A stretch of DNA of 64,000 nt from an archaeon (GTDB taxonomy: Archaea > Thermoproteota > Nitrososphaeria > Nitrososphaerales > Gagatemarchaeaceae). Under the pieces are notes generated by a model that saw only the letters and a program-made list of their open reading frames with translations, searched no databases and had not been told where the DNA came from. This document shows positions 25,997 through 33,803 of the stretch, in pieces. The position numbers and the translations under genes are program-made. Where the stretch lies: contig JAJYMY010000002.1 of the NCBI GenBank assembly GCA_021786575.1, forward strand, positions 248,001 to 312,000, written 5' to 3'. Within the stretch, counting starts at the first letter, position 1; every line of letters starts with the position of its first letter.

Positions 25997-26622
25997 TGCC
26001 GTACCCGAGGCGCGACCGCCAGGAAGAGGAGCAGGTCTGGATCCCCAGGACGAAGCTAGGAATGCTTGTCACCGAGGGCAAGATTACCACGCTGGATGAG
26101 ATCTTCAAGAACGGCCAGAGGGTCCGCGAAGCGGAGATAGTGAAGAAGCTCCTCCCTGACCTTAGGAACGAAGTAGTAGGCGTGAGCGTAGTGCAAAAGC
26201 AGACAGACGCAGGGGAGCTTACCCGGTTCTTGGCGGTGGTCGCCGTAGGTAACGGCGCCGGTTGGTTCGGGGTCGGCAAGGGCAAGGCGATGCAGACAAG
26301 GGAAGCCATCGAGAAGGCCACCACGGCCGCCCTGCTGAACATCATCCCGGTCAAGCTCGGCTGCGGTTCATGGGAGTGCAGAGACGGGCGGCCGCACTCG
26401 GTCCCATACAGGATCAGGGGGAAGGCCGGGAGCGTCACTGTTGAGATAATGCCTGCCCCGAGGGCCCTGGGGCTCGTAGCCGGCCCCGCGCTCAAGAGCC
26501 TCCTCCAGCTCGCCGGGGTTAAGGACGCCTGGGTCAGGACCTTCGGCTCGACGAACACAATGTCTTCGCTCGCGAACGCCGTCTACGACGCATTCAGGGA
26601 GTCGCACGGGCTGAACGTATAG
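25996..26622 (+). CDS. rps5: Ribosomal protein uS5
   Basis: 208 aa. The double-stranded RNA-binding-like domain is followed by GNGAGWFGVGKGKAMQTREA and GCGSWECRDGRPHSVPYRIR, then LVAGPALKSLLQLAGVKDAW. Located at the decoding-site side of the small subunit. Confidence 0.96.
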   Translation: MPYPRRDRQEEEQVWIPRTKLGMLVTEGKITTLDEIFKNGQRVREAEIVKKLLPDLRNEVVGVSVVQKQTDAGELTRFLAVVAVGNGAGWFGVGKGKAMQTREAIEKATTAALLNIIPVKLGCGSWECRDGRPHSVPYRIRGKAGSVTVEIMPAPRALGLVAGPALKSLLQLAGVKDAWVRTFGSTNTMSSLANAVYDAFRESHGLNV

Positions 26623-26633
26623 GGGGAATAGAG

Positions 26634-27098
26634 ATGGGTCTAATCTTGGTCGTCAACCTTCACGGGCAGATCAACAGCTCCGTCCCTGTCAGGAAGGCCC
26701 TGAACGAGCTATGGGTCGCGAAGAAGTTCTCGGCCTCGGTGGTCCCCGACGACCCCGCAACCGTGGGGATGCTCAGGCTCTGCAAGGACTACGTCTCTTG
26801 GACCCCGCTCGAGGAGGATCTTCTTGCAGACCTCTTATCGAAGAGAGGGATGATGAGCACCACGAAGCCACTGGACCTTTCCGCGCTGAAGAGGATGGGA
26901 TTCAAGGACCACAAGGAGCTCGCTTCCAAGATGTTGGAAGGCGAGGAGAGGCTCTCCTCGGTCCCAGGGGTCCTCCCCTACTTCAGACTGGCGCCCCCGA
27001 GGGGTGGCTTCAAACGCTCCCTGCGGAGGCAGTTCACGGAGAAAGGAGAACTAGGGAGCAATCCGAAGCTGGAAGGCATCGTGAGGAGGATGATCTGA
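26634..27098 (+). CDS. rpl30: Ribosomal protein uL30
   Basis: 154 aa, the longer archaeal form. LILVVNLHGQINSSVPVRKA and LRLCKDYVSWTPLEEDLLAD are recognisable, and RLAPPRGGFKRSLRRQF is the C-terminal archaeal segment. Confidence 0.94.
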   Translation: MGLILVVNLHGQINSSVPVRKALNELWVAKKFSASVVPDDPATVGMLRLCKDYVSWTPLEEDLLADLLSKRGMMSTTKPLDLSALKRMGFKDHKELASKMLEGEERLSSVPGVLPYFRLAPPRGGFKRSLRRQFTEKGELGSNPKLEGIVRRMI

Positions 27099-27099
27099 C

Positions 27100-27501
27100 T
27101 TGCCGACAAGGGCCAGGAAGGGGAGGAGGTACAGGGGGATGCGGACGCACGGTTACGGCCAGATAGGGCAGCACCGACACTCCGGGAAACAGGGTGGGCA
27201 CGGCAACGCTGGTCTGCACAAGCACAAGTGGAGCTGGCTCGTCATCAACGACCCTGACCACTTCGGCCGGGACCCGTTCAGGCCGCCGGGATATGTTCGG
27301 CCTTCCAGGTGGGTGAACGTCGGCCAGCTAGACGACCTCGCGAAGGGGGAGAAGTCCCTCGACCTGACCGCGCTCGGTGTCGAGAAGCTCCTGGGCTCTG
27401 GAGGGGTAGGAAGGGCATACGAGGTGAAGGTCGCGGCTTTCACCAAGAAAGCTCAGGCTAAAATAGAGGCCGCGGGCGGAAAGATTCTGGCTAAGGAGTA
27501 A
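27100..27501 (+). CDS. rpl15: Ribosomal protein uL15
   Basis: 133 aa. The Gly-rich basic N-terminus (RARKGRRYRGMRTHGYG, then HRHSGKQGGHGNAGLHKHK) and the C-terminal KAQAKIEAAGGKIL domain match archaeal uL15. TTG start directly after uL30. It is followed by secY, as in most archaea. Confidence 0.95.
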   Translation: MPTRARKGRRYRGMRTHGYGQIGQHRHSGKQGGHGNAGLHKHKWSWLVINDPDHFGRDPFRPPGYVRPSRWVNVGQLDDLAKGEKSLDLTALGVEKLLGSGGVGRAYEVKVAAFTKKAQAKIEAAGGKILAKE

Positions 27502-27512
27502 CCCCCGTCCAA

Positions 27513-28952
27513 ATGGCTTCGATGCGAGACTTCATCAAGAGCGTAGGCACGGTTCTCCCAGAGATACCTAAGCCTGAGAGGAAGCCGTCGCTCAACGAGC
27601 GTTTCATCTGGACCGGGATCGCGCTCATAGCCTATCTTGTAATGGCCACCACCCCGCTCTTCGGGATAACGGGAACAGCGGCCCAGAGCAACCCCAGCAC
27701 CTTCCTCAGGGTCGTATTCGCCTCCGCCCAGGGGACGCTCATGCAGCTCGGCATCGGGCCGATCGTCACCTCGGGGCTCATCCTGCAGCTCCTCGTGGGC
27801 AGCGACATAATCAAGCTCGACATGAGCGACGCATCAGACAGGGCCATCTTCGGCTCCGCCACCAAGCTCCTCACCCTGATTGTGATTGTCGGAGAGTCAA
27901 CAGCCTACATCTATGGCGGAGCGCTCGGGACTCTCACCGCCGACCAGTCAATCGTTATCTTCATACAGCTGGTCATAGCCAGCATCCTTGTCCTGCTGCT
28001 GGATGAAATGATTCAGAAGGGGTGGGGGATCGGGAGCGGGGTCAGTTTGTTCATCCTGGCGGGAGTCGCCCAGCAGGTGATGTGGTACACCTTCTCCCCA
28101 ATCCCATTCCAGGTCGCCACAGGCGTAACCCAGATTTTCGGGTTCATCCCAGGTGCCATCAGCCAGTTCTTCGCTGGAGACATCGGTTCCATCTTGATCA
28201 GGGAGAACTTCTACCCGAGCGTGATGACGTTCTCGCTGACCGTGGTGATGATACTCGTGTTGATCTACATCGAAGGAATCAGGGTCGAGCTTCCCATCAC
28301 GTCGATAAAGTACAGGGGCTTCCAGGGAGTGTATCCGATCAAGCTCCTCTACGTGTCAAACATACCTGTAATCCTCGTGTCCGCGCTGGGGGCCAACGTC
28401 ACCTTCTTCGCCGAGCTCCTCGAACGGTACAGCGCGAGTAACCCTCCGTGGTGGTTACACTACCTCGCCGTCTTCCCTACGAGCAACTCCACAACCGCCT
28501 TCAACGCCCAACCGACAGGGGGGCTTGTCTATTACCTCACCGCACCGGTCAGCTTCGGGCAGACCCTCAGCGACCCCATCCACACCGTAGTCTTCCTCCT
28601 ATTCCTTGTCGGCATGTCGGTGGTCTTCGCCAGGCTGTGGGTTGAGATAGGGGGGCTCAACTCCAGGGCGGTCGCCAAGAACCTGATGGACGCCGACGTC
28701 CAGGTCCCTGGTTTCAGGCGTTCCGGGCTCTCGATAGAGCAGATGCTCAACAGGTACATCCCAACCCTTACCATCATAGGTGGGATCCTGATAGGGCTCA
28801 TAGCCGGCGTAGCCGACGTAGTCGGGGTGTTCGGGACGGGCATAGGGATGCTCCTGATGGTTGACATCATCCTTCAGTACTACCAGATGCTGCTGAAGGA
28901 GCAGGTGGAGGAAGTGTCTCCGGCTCTGGCCGGACTCATCGGAGCTAGCTAG
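27513..28952 (+). CDS. secY: Preprotein translocase subunit SecY
   Basis: Ten-helix protein-conducting channel, 479 aa. GIGPIVTSGLILQLLVGSDI is the conserved pore/plug region, GWGIGSGVSLFILAGVAQQV a central helix, and LPITSIKYRGFQGVYPIKLL the cytoplasmic loop before TM7. It forms the SecYEbeta channel in the cytoplasmic membrane. It begins 11 nt after uL15 and is followed after 2 nt by adenylate kinase. Confidence 0.97.
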   Translation: MASMRDFIKSVGTVLPEIPKPERKPSLNERFIWTGIALIAYLVMATTPLFGITGTAAQSNPSTFLRVVFASAQGTLMQLGIGPIVTSGLILQLLVGSDIIKLDMSDASDRAIFGSATKLLTLIVIVGESTAYIYGGALGTLTADQSIVIFIQLVIASILVLLLDEMIQKGWGIGSGVSLFILAGVAQQVMWYTFSPIPFQVATGVTQIFGFIPGAISQFFAGDIGSILIRENFYPSVMTFSLTVVMILVLIYIEGIRVELPITSIKYRGFQGVYPIKLLYVSNIPVILVSALGANVTFFAELLERYSASNPPWWLHYLAVFPTSNSTTAFNAQPTGGLVYYLTAPVSFGQTLSDPIHTVVFLLFLVGMSVVFARLWVEIGGLNSRAVAKNLMDADVQVPGFRRSGLSIEQMLNRYIPTLTIIGGILIGLIAGVADVVGVFGTGIGMLLMVDIILQYYQMLLKEQVEEVSPALAGLIGAS

Positions 28953-28954
28953 CC

Positions 28955-29527
28955 GTGGGCCTGCGCGCTGTGATAGTGGGGATCCCGGGGGTGGGGAAGA
29001 CCACGGTCTTGGAGAAGGTCGTAGGGAGCTACCGGGGGGCGAGACTGGCGAACTTCGGCACCATCATGTTGGAGGTAGGCAGGGCAGAGAAGCTCGTCGA
29101 GTACAGGGACGAGTTGAGGAAGCTCCCACTCGACAAGCAGAGGCGCCTTCAGAAGGCTGCCGCCAGCAAGATTTCCCTCATGAGAGACAGGCTCGTGGTG
29201 GTGGACACACACCTGTTCATCAGGACCCACGATGGGTTCTGGCCCGGCCTCCCATTCGACGTTGTGAGAGCGCTGAAGCCAACTCACCTCATACTCCTGG
29301 AGGCGTCGCCCGCCGAGATAGCGAAGCGTAGGGCCACTGACACCACACGGTACCGGGACCCAGCCACGGAGGCTTCGCTCAGCGAGGAGCTCGCTCTCGC
29401 GAGGAGTTTCATCACCGCCTGCTCGACCATCACGGGGGCCCCTATCACAATAGTCTGGAACGGCGAAGGGATGCAGGCGGAGGTCGCCCAAGGGATCGCA
29501 AGGATGCTAGAGAAGGCCTCTCCATGA
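28955..29527 (+). CDS. adkA: Archaeal adenylate kinase
   Basis: 190 aa. It has the P-loop GIPGVGKTTVLEKV, DRLVVVDTHLFIRTHDGFWP and LILLEASPAEIAKRRATDTT as in trimeric archaeal AdkA enzymes. It interconverts ATP, ADP and AMP. GTG start. The secY-adk order is conserved in archaea; it overlaps the next gene by 4 nt. Confidence 0.92.
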   Translation: MGLRAVIVGIPGVGKTTVLEKVVGSYRGARLANFGTIMLEVGRAEKLVEYRDELRKLPLDKQRRLQKAAASKISLMRDRLVVVDTHLFIRTHDGFWPGLPFDVVRALKPTHLILLEASPAEIAKRRATDTTRYRDPATEASLSEELALARSFITACSTITGAPITIVWNGEGMQAEVAQGIARMLEKASP

Positions 29528-30441
29528 AGTCTGGCTCTAAGAAGAAGACGCAGGGGGGGTCTTCCATCGGGGGCTCGAGGCTCATCACTTACGCCCTCGT
29601 GGGCGTGATGGTGGTCTTGGTGGGCTACTATGTCGTCCTTCCAGCCGTAACCCCCAAGTCTACGGCCACCGTCACGACGAGCGCAAGCTCAGGGAAGGTC
29701 TCATTCAACACCTCCTCTGACATCTCGGGGGCATCAATCTTGGTGACCGCCAGCAACCTCGCCCCGCGGCAGAACCTGACAGCCACCTTCGGATCCAACG
29801 CCCTGCAGCTCATCAACTCGTCGACAGGTGCGACCTACTGCACGACCAACGACAAGGGTGCCGTCTCCGGGTGCATGTTCTGGGTCCCCAAGGCGTCGTC
29901 GGGGTCCTACCGGGTCACCTTGACCGCTAGCAACACCAGCGCCATAGCCAACTTCACCATCCCACGGTACGTCCCTCCTGTGTCCACCATGCTGGTCACG
30001 ACTACCTCAGTCGCACTGGGCCTGGTCACCCAGCTCGTGACCAAAAGGGTCGTCGACCTGAACGCGGAGCGGAGGATGAGGGCCGAGGTCAACGCCTTCC
30101 AGAAGGAGAAACGCGAAGCGACCCTGGCGAAGGATAAAGAGAAGTTGGACAAGCTCAAGAAACGAGAGCTCGCGGTCCAGCAGGAGCAGTTGAGGGTTCA
30201 GAGGGCCAGGCTCAAGGTGACCGCCGTCACATTCGTCCCGCTGCTTGTAGTGTACTACCTCATGGCCAGCTTCCTCGGCGGGTACGGGGTCATCGTCGCC
30301 TTCACCCCCATACCGATACCCATCATAGCCGCGGCGACGCAGCACGTGGGGGTGTACAACGTCAGCCTAGTGTGGTGGTATTTCCTCAGTTCATTCGCCT
30401 TCTCCACGATGCTCGGCCGCCTCCTGCACACAACCCCGTAG
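29524..30441 (+). CDS. Oxa1/EMC3-like (DUF106) membrane insertase with an added exported domain
   Basis: 305 aa. The C-terminal half matches archaeal DUF106 proteins: a helix at about residues 155-175, a long charged cytoplasmic coiled coil (LDKLKKRELAVQQEQLRVQR), then VTFVPLLVVYYLMASFLGGY and a final helix. These belong to the Oxa1/YidC/EMC3 superfamily and help insert membrane proteins beside SecY. Unusually, the N-terminal half has a first helix (ITYALVGVMVVLVGYYVVLP) and about 110 residues rich in Ser, Thr and Asn, which look like an exported beta-sandwich with N-glycosylation sequons (NTS, NLT, NSS, NTS). Confidence 0.8.
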   Translation: MKSGSKKKTQGGSSIGGSRLITYALVGVMVVLVGYYVVLPAVTPKSTATVTTSASSGKVSFNTSSDISGASILVTASNLAPRQNLTATFGSNALQLINSSTGATYCTTNDKGAVSGCMFWVPKASSGSYRVTLTASNTSAIANFTIPRYVPPVSTMLVTTTSVALGLVTQLVTKRVVDLNAERRMRAEVNAFQKEKREATLAKDKEKLDKLKKRELAVQQEQLRVQRARLKVTAVTFVPLLVVYYLMASFLGGYGVIVAFTPIPIPIIAAATQHVGVYNVSLVWWYFLSSFAFSTMLGRLLHTTP

Positions 30442-30450
30442 GGATTACCA

Positions 30451-31011
30451 TTGAAGGCGATAATAATCTCCGGGATGCCCGCAGTAGGGAAGACTTCGGT
30501 GTCCCGCCAGGTGGCAGAATCGCTAGGGATTCCCATGGTCGGCGGTGGCGACGTCTTGAAAGAGATGGCGGTGGAAGAGGGATATACCCCCGGCGGCGAA
30601 GACTGGTGGGACAAGGGGGACGGGATGAAGTTCCTGCAAGAGCGAAAGCGGTCGTCCGACTTCGATAAGGAGGTGGACGCCAGGCTGCTCAAGAAGGCGA
30701 AGCGGGGGGACGTCGTAATCACAAGCTATCCAGTCCCCTGGCTCACCAGGGATGGCATCAAGGTCTGGCTTTCGGGGACCGTAGAGAGCAGGGCGGTGAG
30801 GATGTCCAAGAGGGATGGGATCGCAGTGTCGGAGTGCAAGGAGATACTCTCTGTGAGGGATCGCGAGAACTACAAGCTCTACAAGAAGATCTACGGGATA
30901 GAGTTCGGCGAGGACCTCAAGCCCTTCGACTTGGTGGTCGAGACCGACTCCATCGACGAGTCCAAAGTGGCCGATATAGTGATACGATACGTGAAGAACC
31001 GAAGGGACTGA
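30451..31011 (+). CDS. cmk: Cytidylate kinase-like nucleoside monophosphate kinase
   Basis: 186 aa with a P-loop GMPAVGKTSVSRQVAESLG, GGGDVLKEMAVEEGY and a lid region VRMSKRDGIAVSECKEILSV. The gene lies between DUF106 and truB, where archaea keep cytidylate kinase. Sequence divergence leaves the nucleotide specificity uncertain. The start is a TTG nine bases after the insertase stop. Confidence 0.8.
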   Translation: MKAIIISGMPAVGKTSVSRQVAESLGIPMVGGGDVLKEMAVEEGYTPGGEDWWDKGDGMKFLQERKRSSDFDKEVDARLLKKAKRGDVVITSYPVPWLTRDGIKVWLSGTVESRAVRMSKRDGIAVSECKEILSVRDRENYKLYKKIYGIEFGEDLKPFDLVVETDSIDESKVADIVIRYVKNRRD

Positions 31012-31012
31012 A

Positions 31013-32020
31013 GTGCTGGCTCAGAAGATGCTGGTCCTCGACGAGGAAGGCTCCGACCCTGAGCACGGGGCCGAACCAGGTTCCAGGCCCGTCCAGTCCC
31101 TGTTCGAGTACGGCCTAATCCCCTTGGACAAGCCCAGAGGGCCTACCAGCCACGAGGTGGTCGCCTGGACCAGGAAACTGCTCGGGTTAGAGAAGGCGGG
31201 GCACAGCGGGACACTCGACCCCCCTGTCTCCGGGCTCCTCCCCATCGGGCTTGGGCAGTCCACGAGGGCTCTCAGCCTCCTCCTGCTCTATCCGAAGGAG
31301 TACCGCGGCGTGATGAGGGTTCATTCCTCGGTCCCCAAGAGAGAGATCGAAAAGGTGATGGCAGAGTTCACCGGCGAGATATTCCAGAGGCCTCCCCAGC
31401 GCTCTTCCGTGTCCAGGCAGACCAGGACGCGTACCATCTACGAGTTCGAAACCGAGGAGTCGGTGGGGAACCTCCAGCTCTTCAGGGTCGTCTGCCAGTC
31501 TGGGACGTACATACGGAAGCTGATCTATGATGCCGGCGAAGTCCTCGGCGTGGGGGCCACCATGGTCGAGCTCAGGCGCACCAAGGTTGGGCCCCTGACC
31601 GAGGAGAGGGGTTTCGTCACGCTCCACCAACTCAGCGACGCTGTGTACCGCCTTAAAGCCGGGGACGAGGGACCCATCAGGAGGATGGTCCTCCCGATAG
31701 AGGAGGCGCTAGGCCCCATCGGCAGGATCGTGGTACGAGATTCGGCGGTCGACGCCATTTGCCACGGGGCGCGGCTCGGCATCCCGGGCGTGCTTGCGCT
31801 CTCGCCCGGAATCAAGAGGGACGACCCGGTCGTCGTGATGAGCGCAAAGGGGGAACTTGTCGCCATAGGGAAGGCCCTCCTCTCGGCTGAGGAGATCAGG
31901 CCGCTGAAGCGCGGGCTCGCCGCGTCCACCGACCGAGTGGTGATGAAGGCCGGCACCTACCCGCGCATGTGGAAGAGCCACCGAGCAAAGGCGGAGCCGA
32001 AGGCCGCTCCTCCGAGTTAG
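31013..32020 (+). CDS. truB: tRNA/rRNA pseudouridine synthase Cbf5 (TruB family)
   Basis: 335 aa. PLDKPRGPTSHEVVAWTRKL and the catalytic-Asp motif KAGHSGTLDPPVSGLLPI identify the TruB/Cbf5 family, and the C-terminal GRIVVRDSAVDAICHGARLG onward is a PUA domain. In archaea Cbf5 is the catalytic subunit of H/ACA RNPs and can also modify tRNA U55. GTG start one base after cmk. It ends the array that begins at uL22. Confidence 0.93.
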   Translation: MLAQKMLVLDEEGSDPEHGAEPGSRPVQSLFEYGLIPLDKPRGPTSHEVVAWTRKLLGLEKAGHSGTLDPPVSGLLPIGLGQSTRALSLLLLYPKEYRGVMRVHSSVPKREIEKVMAEFTGEIFQRPPQRSSVSRQTRTRTIYEFETEESVGNLQLFRVVCQSGTYIRKLIYDAGEVLGVGATMVELRRTKVGPLTEERGFVTLHQLSDAVYRLKAGDEGPIRRMVLPIEEALGPIGRIVVRDSAVDAICHGARLGIPGVLALSPGIKRDDPVVVMSAKGELVAIGKALLSAEEIRPLKRGLAASTDRVVMKAGTYPRMWKSHRAKAEPKAAPPS

Positions 32021-32021
32021 G

Positions 32022-32029
32022 TTTTAAGC
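32022..32029 (+). promoter_or_regulatory. TATA box of the tRNA-Ser gene
   Basis: TTTTAAGC lies about 27 nt before the first base of the tRNA, immediately after the truB stop, so the tRNA likely has its own promoter. Confidence 0.5.
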
Positions 32030-32051
32030 GCCCTGATTCCGGCGTGCGAAC

Positions 32052-32166
32052 GCCGGGATCGCCTAATCTGGTAGGGCGCAGGAACGCAGTTGCGCAAGCC
32101 TGGAATGAAAATCCAGCCAGCCTGTTTCCTGAAAAGGAATTCAGGGTTCAAATCCCTGTCCCGGCG
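32052..32166 (+). tRNA. tRNA-Ser(GGA) interrupted by two introns
   Basis: Acceptor GCCGGGA pairs with TCCCGGC (32159-32165), with discriminator G as usual for archaeal tRNA-Ser. D-arm is 32061-32077; T-arm is CAGGG-TTCAAAT-CCCTG (32142-32158). A 17-nt variable arm (32125-32141) forms TTCCT-GAAA-AGGAA, making it class II. Removing 32083-32098 (16 nt; the border is ambiguous by one base) and 32106-32118 (13 nt) gives a perfect anticodon stem CAGGC/GCCTG and loop CTGGAAA with anticodon GGA at 32102-32104. The second intron is at the canonical 37/38 site with a bulge-helix-loop shape (CTGG/CCAG); the first is in the anticodon stem near 30/31. The mature length would be 86 nt without CCA, which is not encoded. 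Confidence 0.8.
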
Positions 32167-32295
32167 TATCATCATCAAGGCCTGGTTGGTCCGCAGTGCG
32201 GTACCAATACGACCCACAGCGGGGCGTGCTCTGGACCGACGCACCGGACCCCGTCAAGCGACGGCCAATAGCCTCTGGCATCTTTCTCCAAAAAC

Positions 32296-32304
32296 ACTAT
32301 AAAC
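32296..32304 (+). promoter_or_regulatory. TATA box of guaB
   Basis: ACTATAAAC lies about 27 nt before the GTG at 32327. The earlier in-frame GTG at 32306 is too close to it to be used, which moves the start seven codons downstream. Confidence 0.55.
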
Positions 32305-32326
32305 TGTGAAATCAAGCCGCCATCAA

Positions 32327-33802
32327 GTGAAGGCATCCGGCCCTGGCCCCCGAGTTGGCCTCACTTTCGACGACGTCCTCCTCGTCCCAAAGTTCTCCGA
32401 TGTAGAGTCCCGCAAAGACGCCGACACTCGTACCCGTTTCTCCAGGCGGATCCCACTCAGCGTCCCGATAGTCAGTGCCAACATGGACACGGTGACGGAG
32501 TCTTCCATGGCGATAGCGCTGGCACGCCTGGGCGGGATCGGCGTGGTTCACAGATTCCTAACCGTCGAAGAACAGGTGTCCGAGGTGCTGAAGGTGAAGA
32601 GATCGGAGGGGGTGGTAATAGATGACCCCATCACGATGAGCCCGGACCGGACAGTCCGCCAAGCCCAGGCCATCATCAGCGACAGAGACATCGGTGGGAT
32701 AGTGATAGTCGACAGCTCAAGGAAGGTCCTCGGGCTCCTCACAAGGCGCGACATAACTTTGGAGGACGACCTCGACAGGAGGGTGAAGGAGGTGATGACC
32801 CCGAAGTCGAAACTCATCACGGCCCGCAAGGGGGTGAGCATGGAGGATGCGAAGAAGATCCTCCACGACAACAAGATTGAGAAGCTCCCTCTGCTCGATG
32901 GCAAGGGGACCCTCGCCGGGCTGATTACCTCGAAGGACATAGTGAAGCGCAGGCAGTTCCCCTCCGCGACGAAGGATTCCAAAGGGCGCCTGAGGGTCGC
33001 GGCGGCCGTGGGGGTAAAAGGGGATCACATGGAACGCTCGCGAAAGCTCTTCGACGCCGGTGCGGACGCCCTGGTCGTCGATATCGCCCACGGGCACTCT
33101 GCCTACGCCATGGAGACTCTGAAGGAGATCAAGCGGGAGCTGGGAGATGTAGAGGTCGTCGCGGGGAACGTTGCCACGGCGAAGGGCGCGCTAGACCTAA
33201 TCCGGGCGGGGGCTGATGCGGTCAAGGTGGGCGTCGGCTCGGGGAGCATCTGCGTGACACGCGTGGTGACTGGCTCTGGCGTCCCTCAGCTCACCGCGAT
33301 CATGGACTGCGCAGACGGGGCCGCTGACAGTGGTGTCCCCATCATTGGTGACGGGGGGATAAGGAACCCTGGGGACGTCACCAAGGCGCTCGCTGCGGGA
33401 GCGTCGTCGGTCATGATCGGGAGCCTGTTCGCTGGAACCGAAGAGAGCCCCGGACCCACAGTCCTCAAGGAAGGGGTCAGATACAAGCTCACGAGGGGGA
33501 TGGCCTCCCTGGCGGCGACAGTAGGCAGGCGAGTGCGCGAGACCGGCGGGTCCGGGCCAAGGGAGGACGAGCTGATTGAAGAGGTTATAGAAGAAAGCGT
33601 CCCCGAGGGGGTGGAAGGGCTCATACCTTACAAGGGGAGGGTGGACGAGGTGGTGAAGCAGCTGGTAGGAGGGCTCAGGTCAGGCATGAGCTACTCGGGC
33701 GCCCGTACGCTCTCCGAGCTGAGGAAGAAGGCCGAGTTCATGAGAATCACCTCTGCCGGGTACAAGGAGAGCCTCCCGCACGATATCCAGAAGGTGATGT
33801 GA
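32327..33802 (+). CDS. guaB: Inosine-5'-monophosphate dehydrogenase
   Basis: About 491 aa; makes XMP from IMP, the first step to [23 protein letters not shown] is the typical start. Two CBS domains lie between roughly residues 90 and 205. The catalytic Cys loop is [18 protein letters not shown], with [32 protein letters not shown] and the flap region [12 protein letters not shown]. The GTG at 32327 is preferred because of the TATA box at 32296. The guaB-purA-purB order groups both branches of purine nucleotide synthesis. Confidence 0.95.
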   Translation: MKASGPGPRVGLTFDDVLLVPKFSDVESRKDADTRTRFSRRIPLSVPIVSANMDTVTESSMAIALARLGGIGVVHRFLTVEEQVSEVLKVKRSEGVVIDDPITMSPDRTVRQAQAIISDRDIGGIVIVDSSRKVLGLLTRRDITLEDDLDRRVKEVMTPKSKLITARKGVSMEDAKKILHDNKIEKLPLLDGKGTLAGLITSKDIVKRRQFPSATKDSKGRLRVAAAVGVKGDHMERSRKLFDAGADALVVDIAHGHSAYAMETLKEIKRELGDVEVVAGNVATAKGALDLIRAGADAVKVGVGSGSICVTRVVTGSGVPQLTAIMDCADGAADSGVPIIGDGGIRNPGDVTKALAAGASSVMIGSLFAGTEESPGPTVLKEGVRYKLTRGMASLAATVGRRVRETGGSGPREDELIEEVIEESVPEGVEGLIPYKGRVDEVVKQLVGGLRSGMSYSGARTLSELRKKAEFMRITSAGYKESLPHDIQKVM

Positions 33803-33803
33803 C

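Noticed and set aside
32100-32116. tRNA-Phe reading (stem CTGGA/TCCAG with anticodon GAA) in the same gene
   Set aside because: It needs about 20 extra bases on both sides of the anticodon arm, gives no normal variable region, and does not explain the class II variable hairpin or the discriminator G. The Ser(GGA) reading explains all of them.
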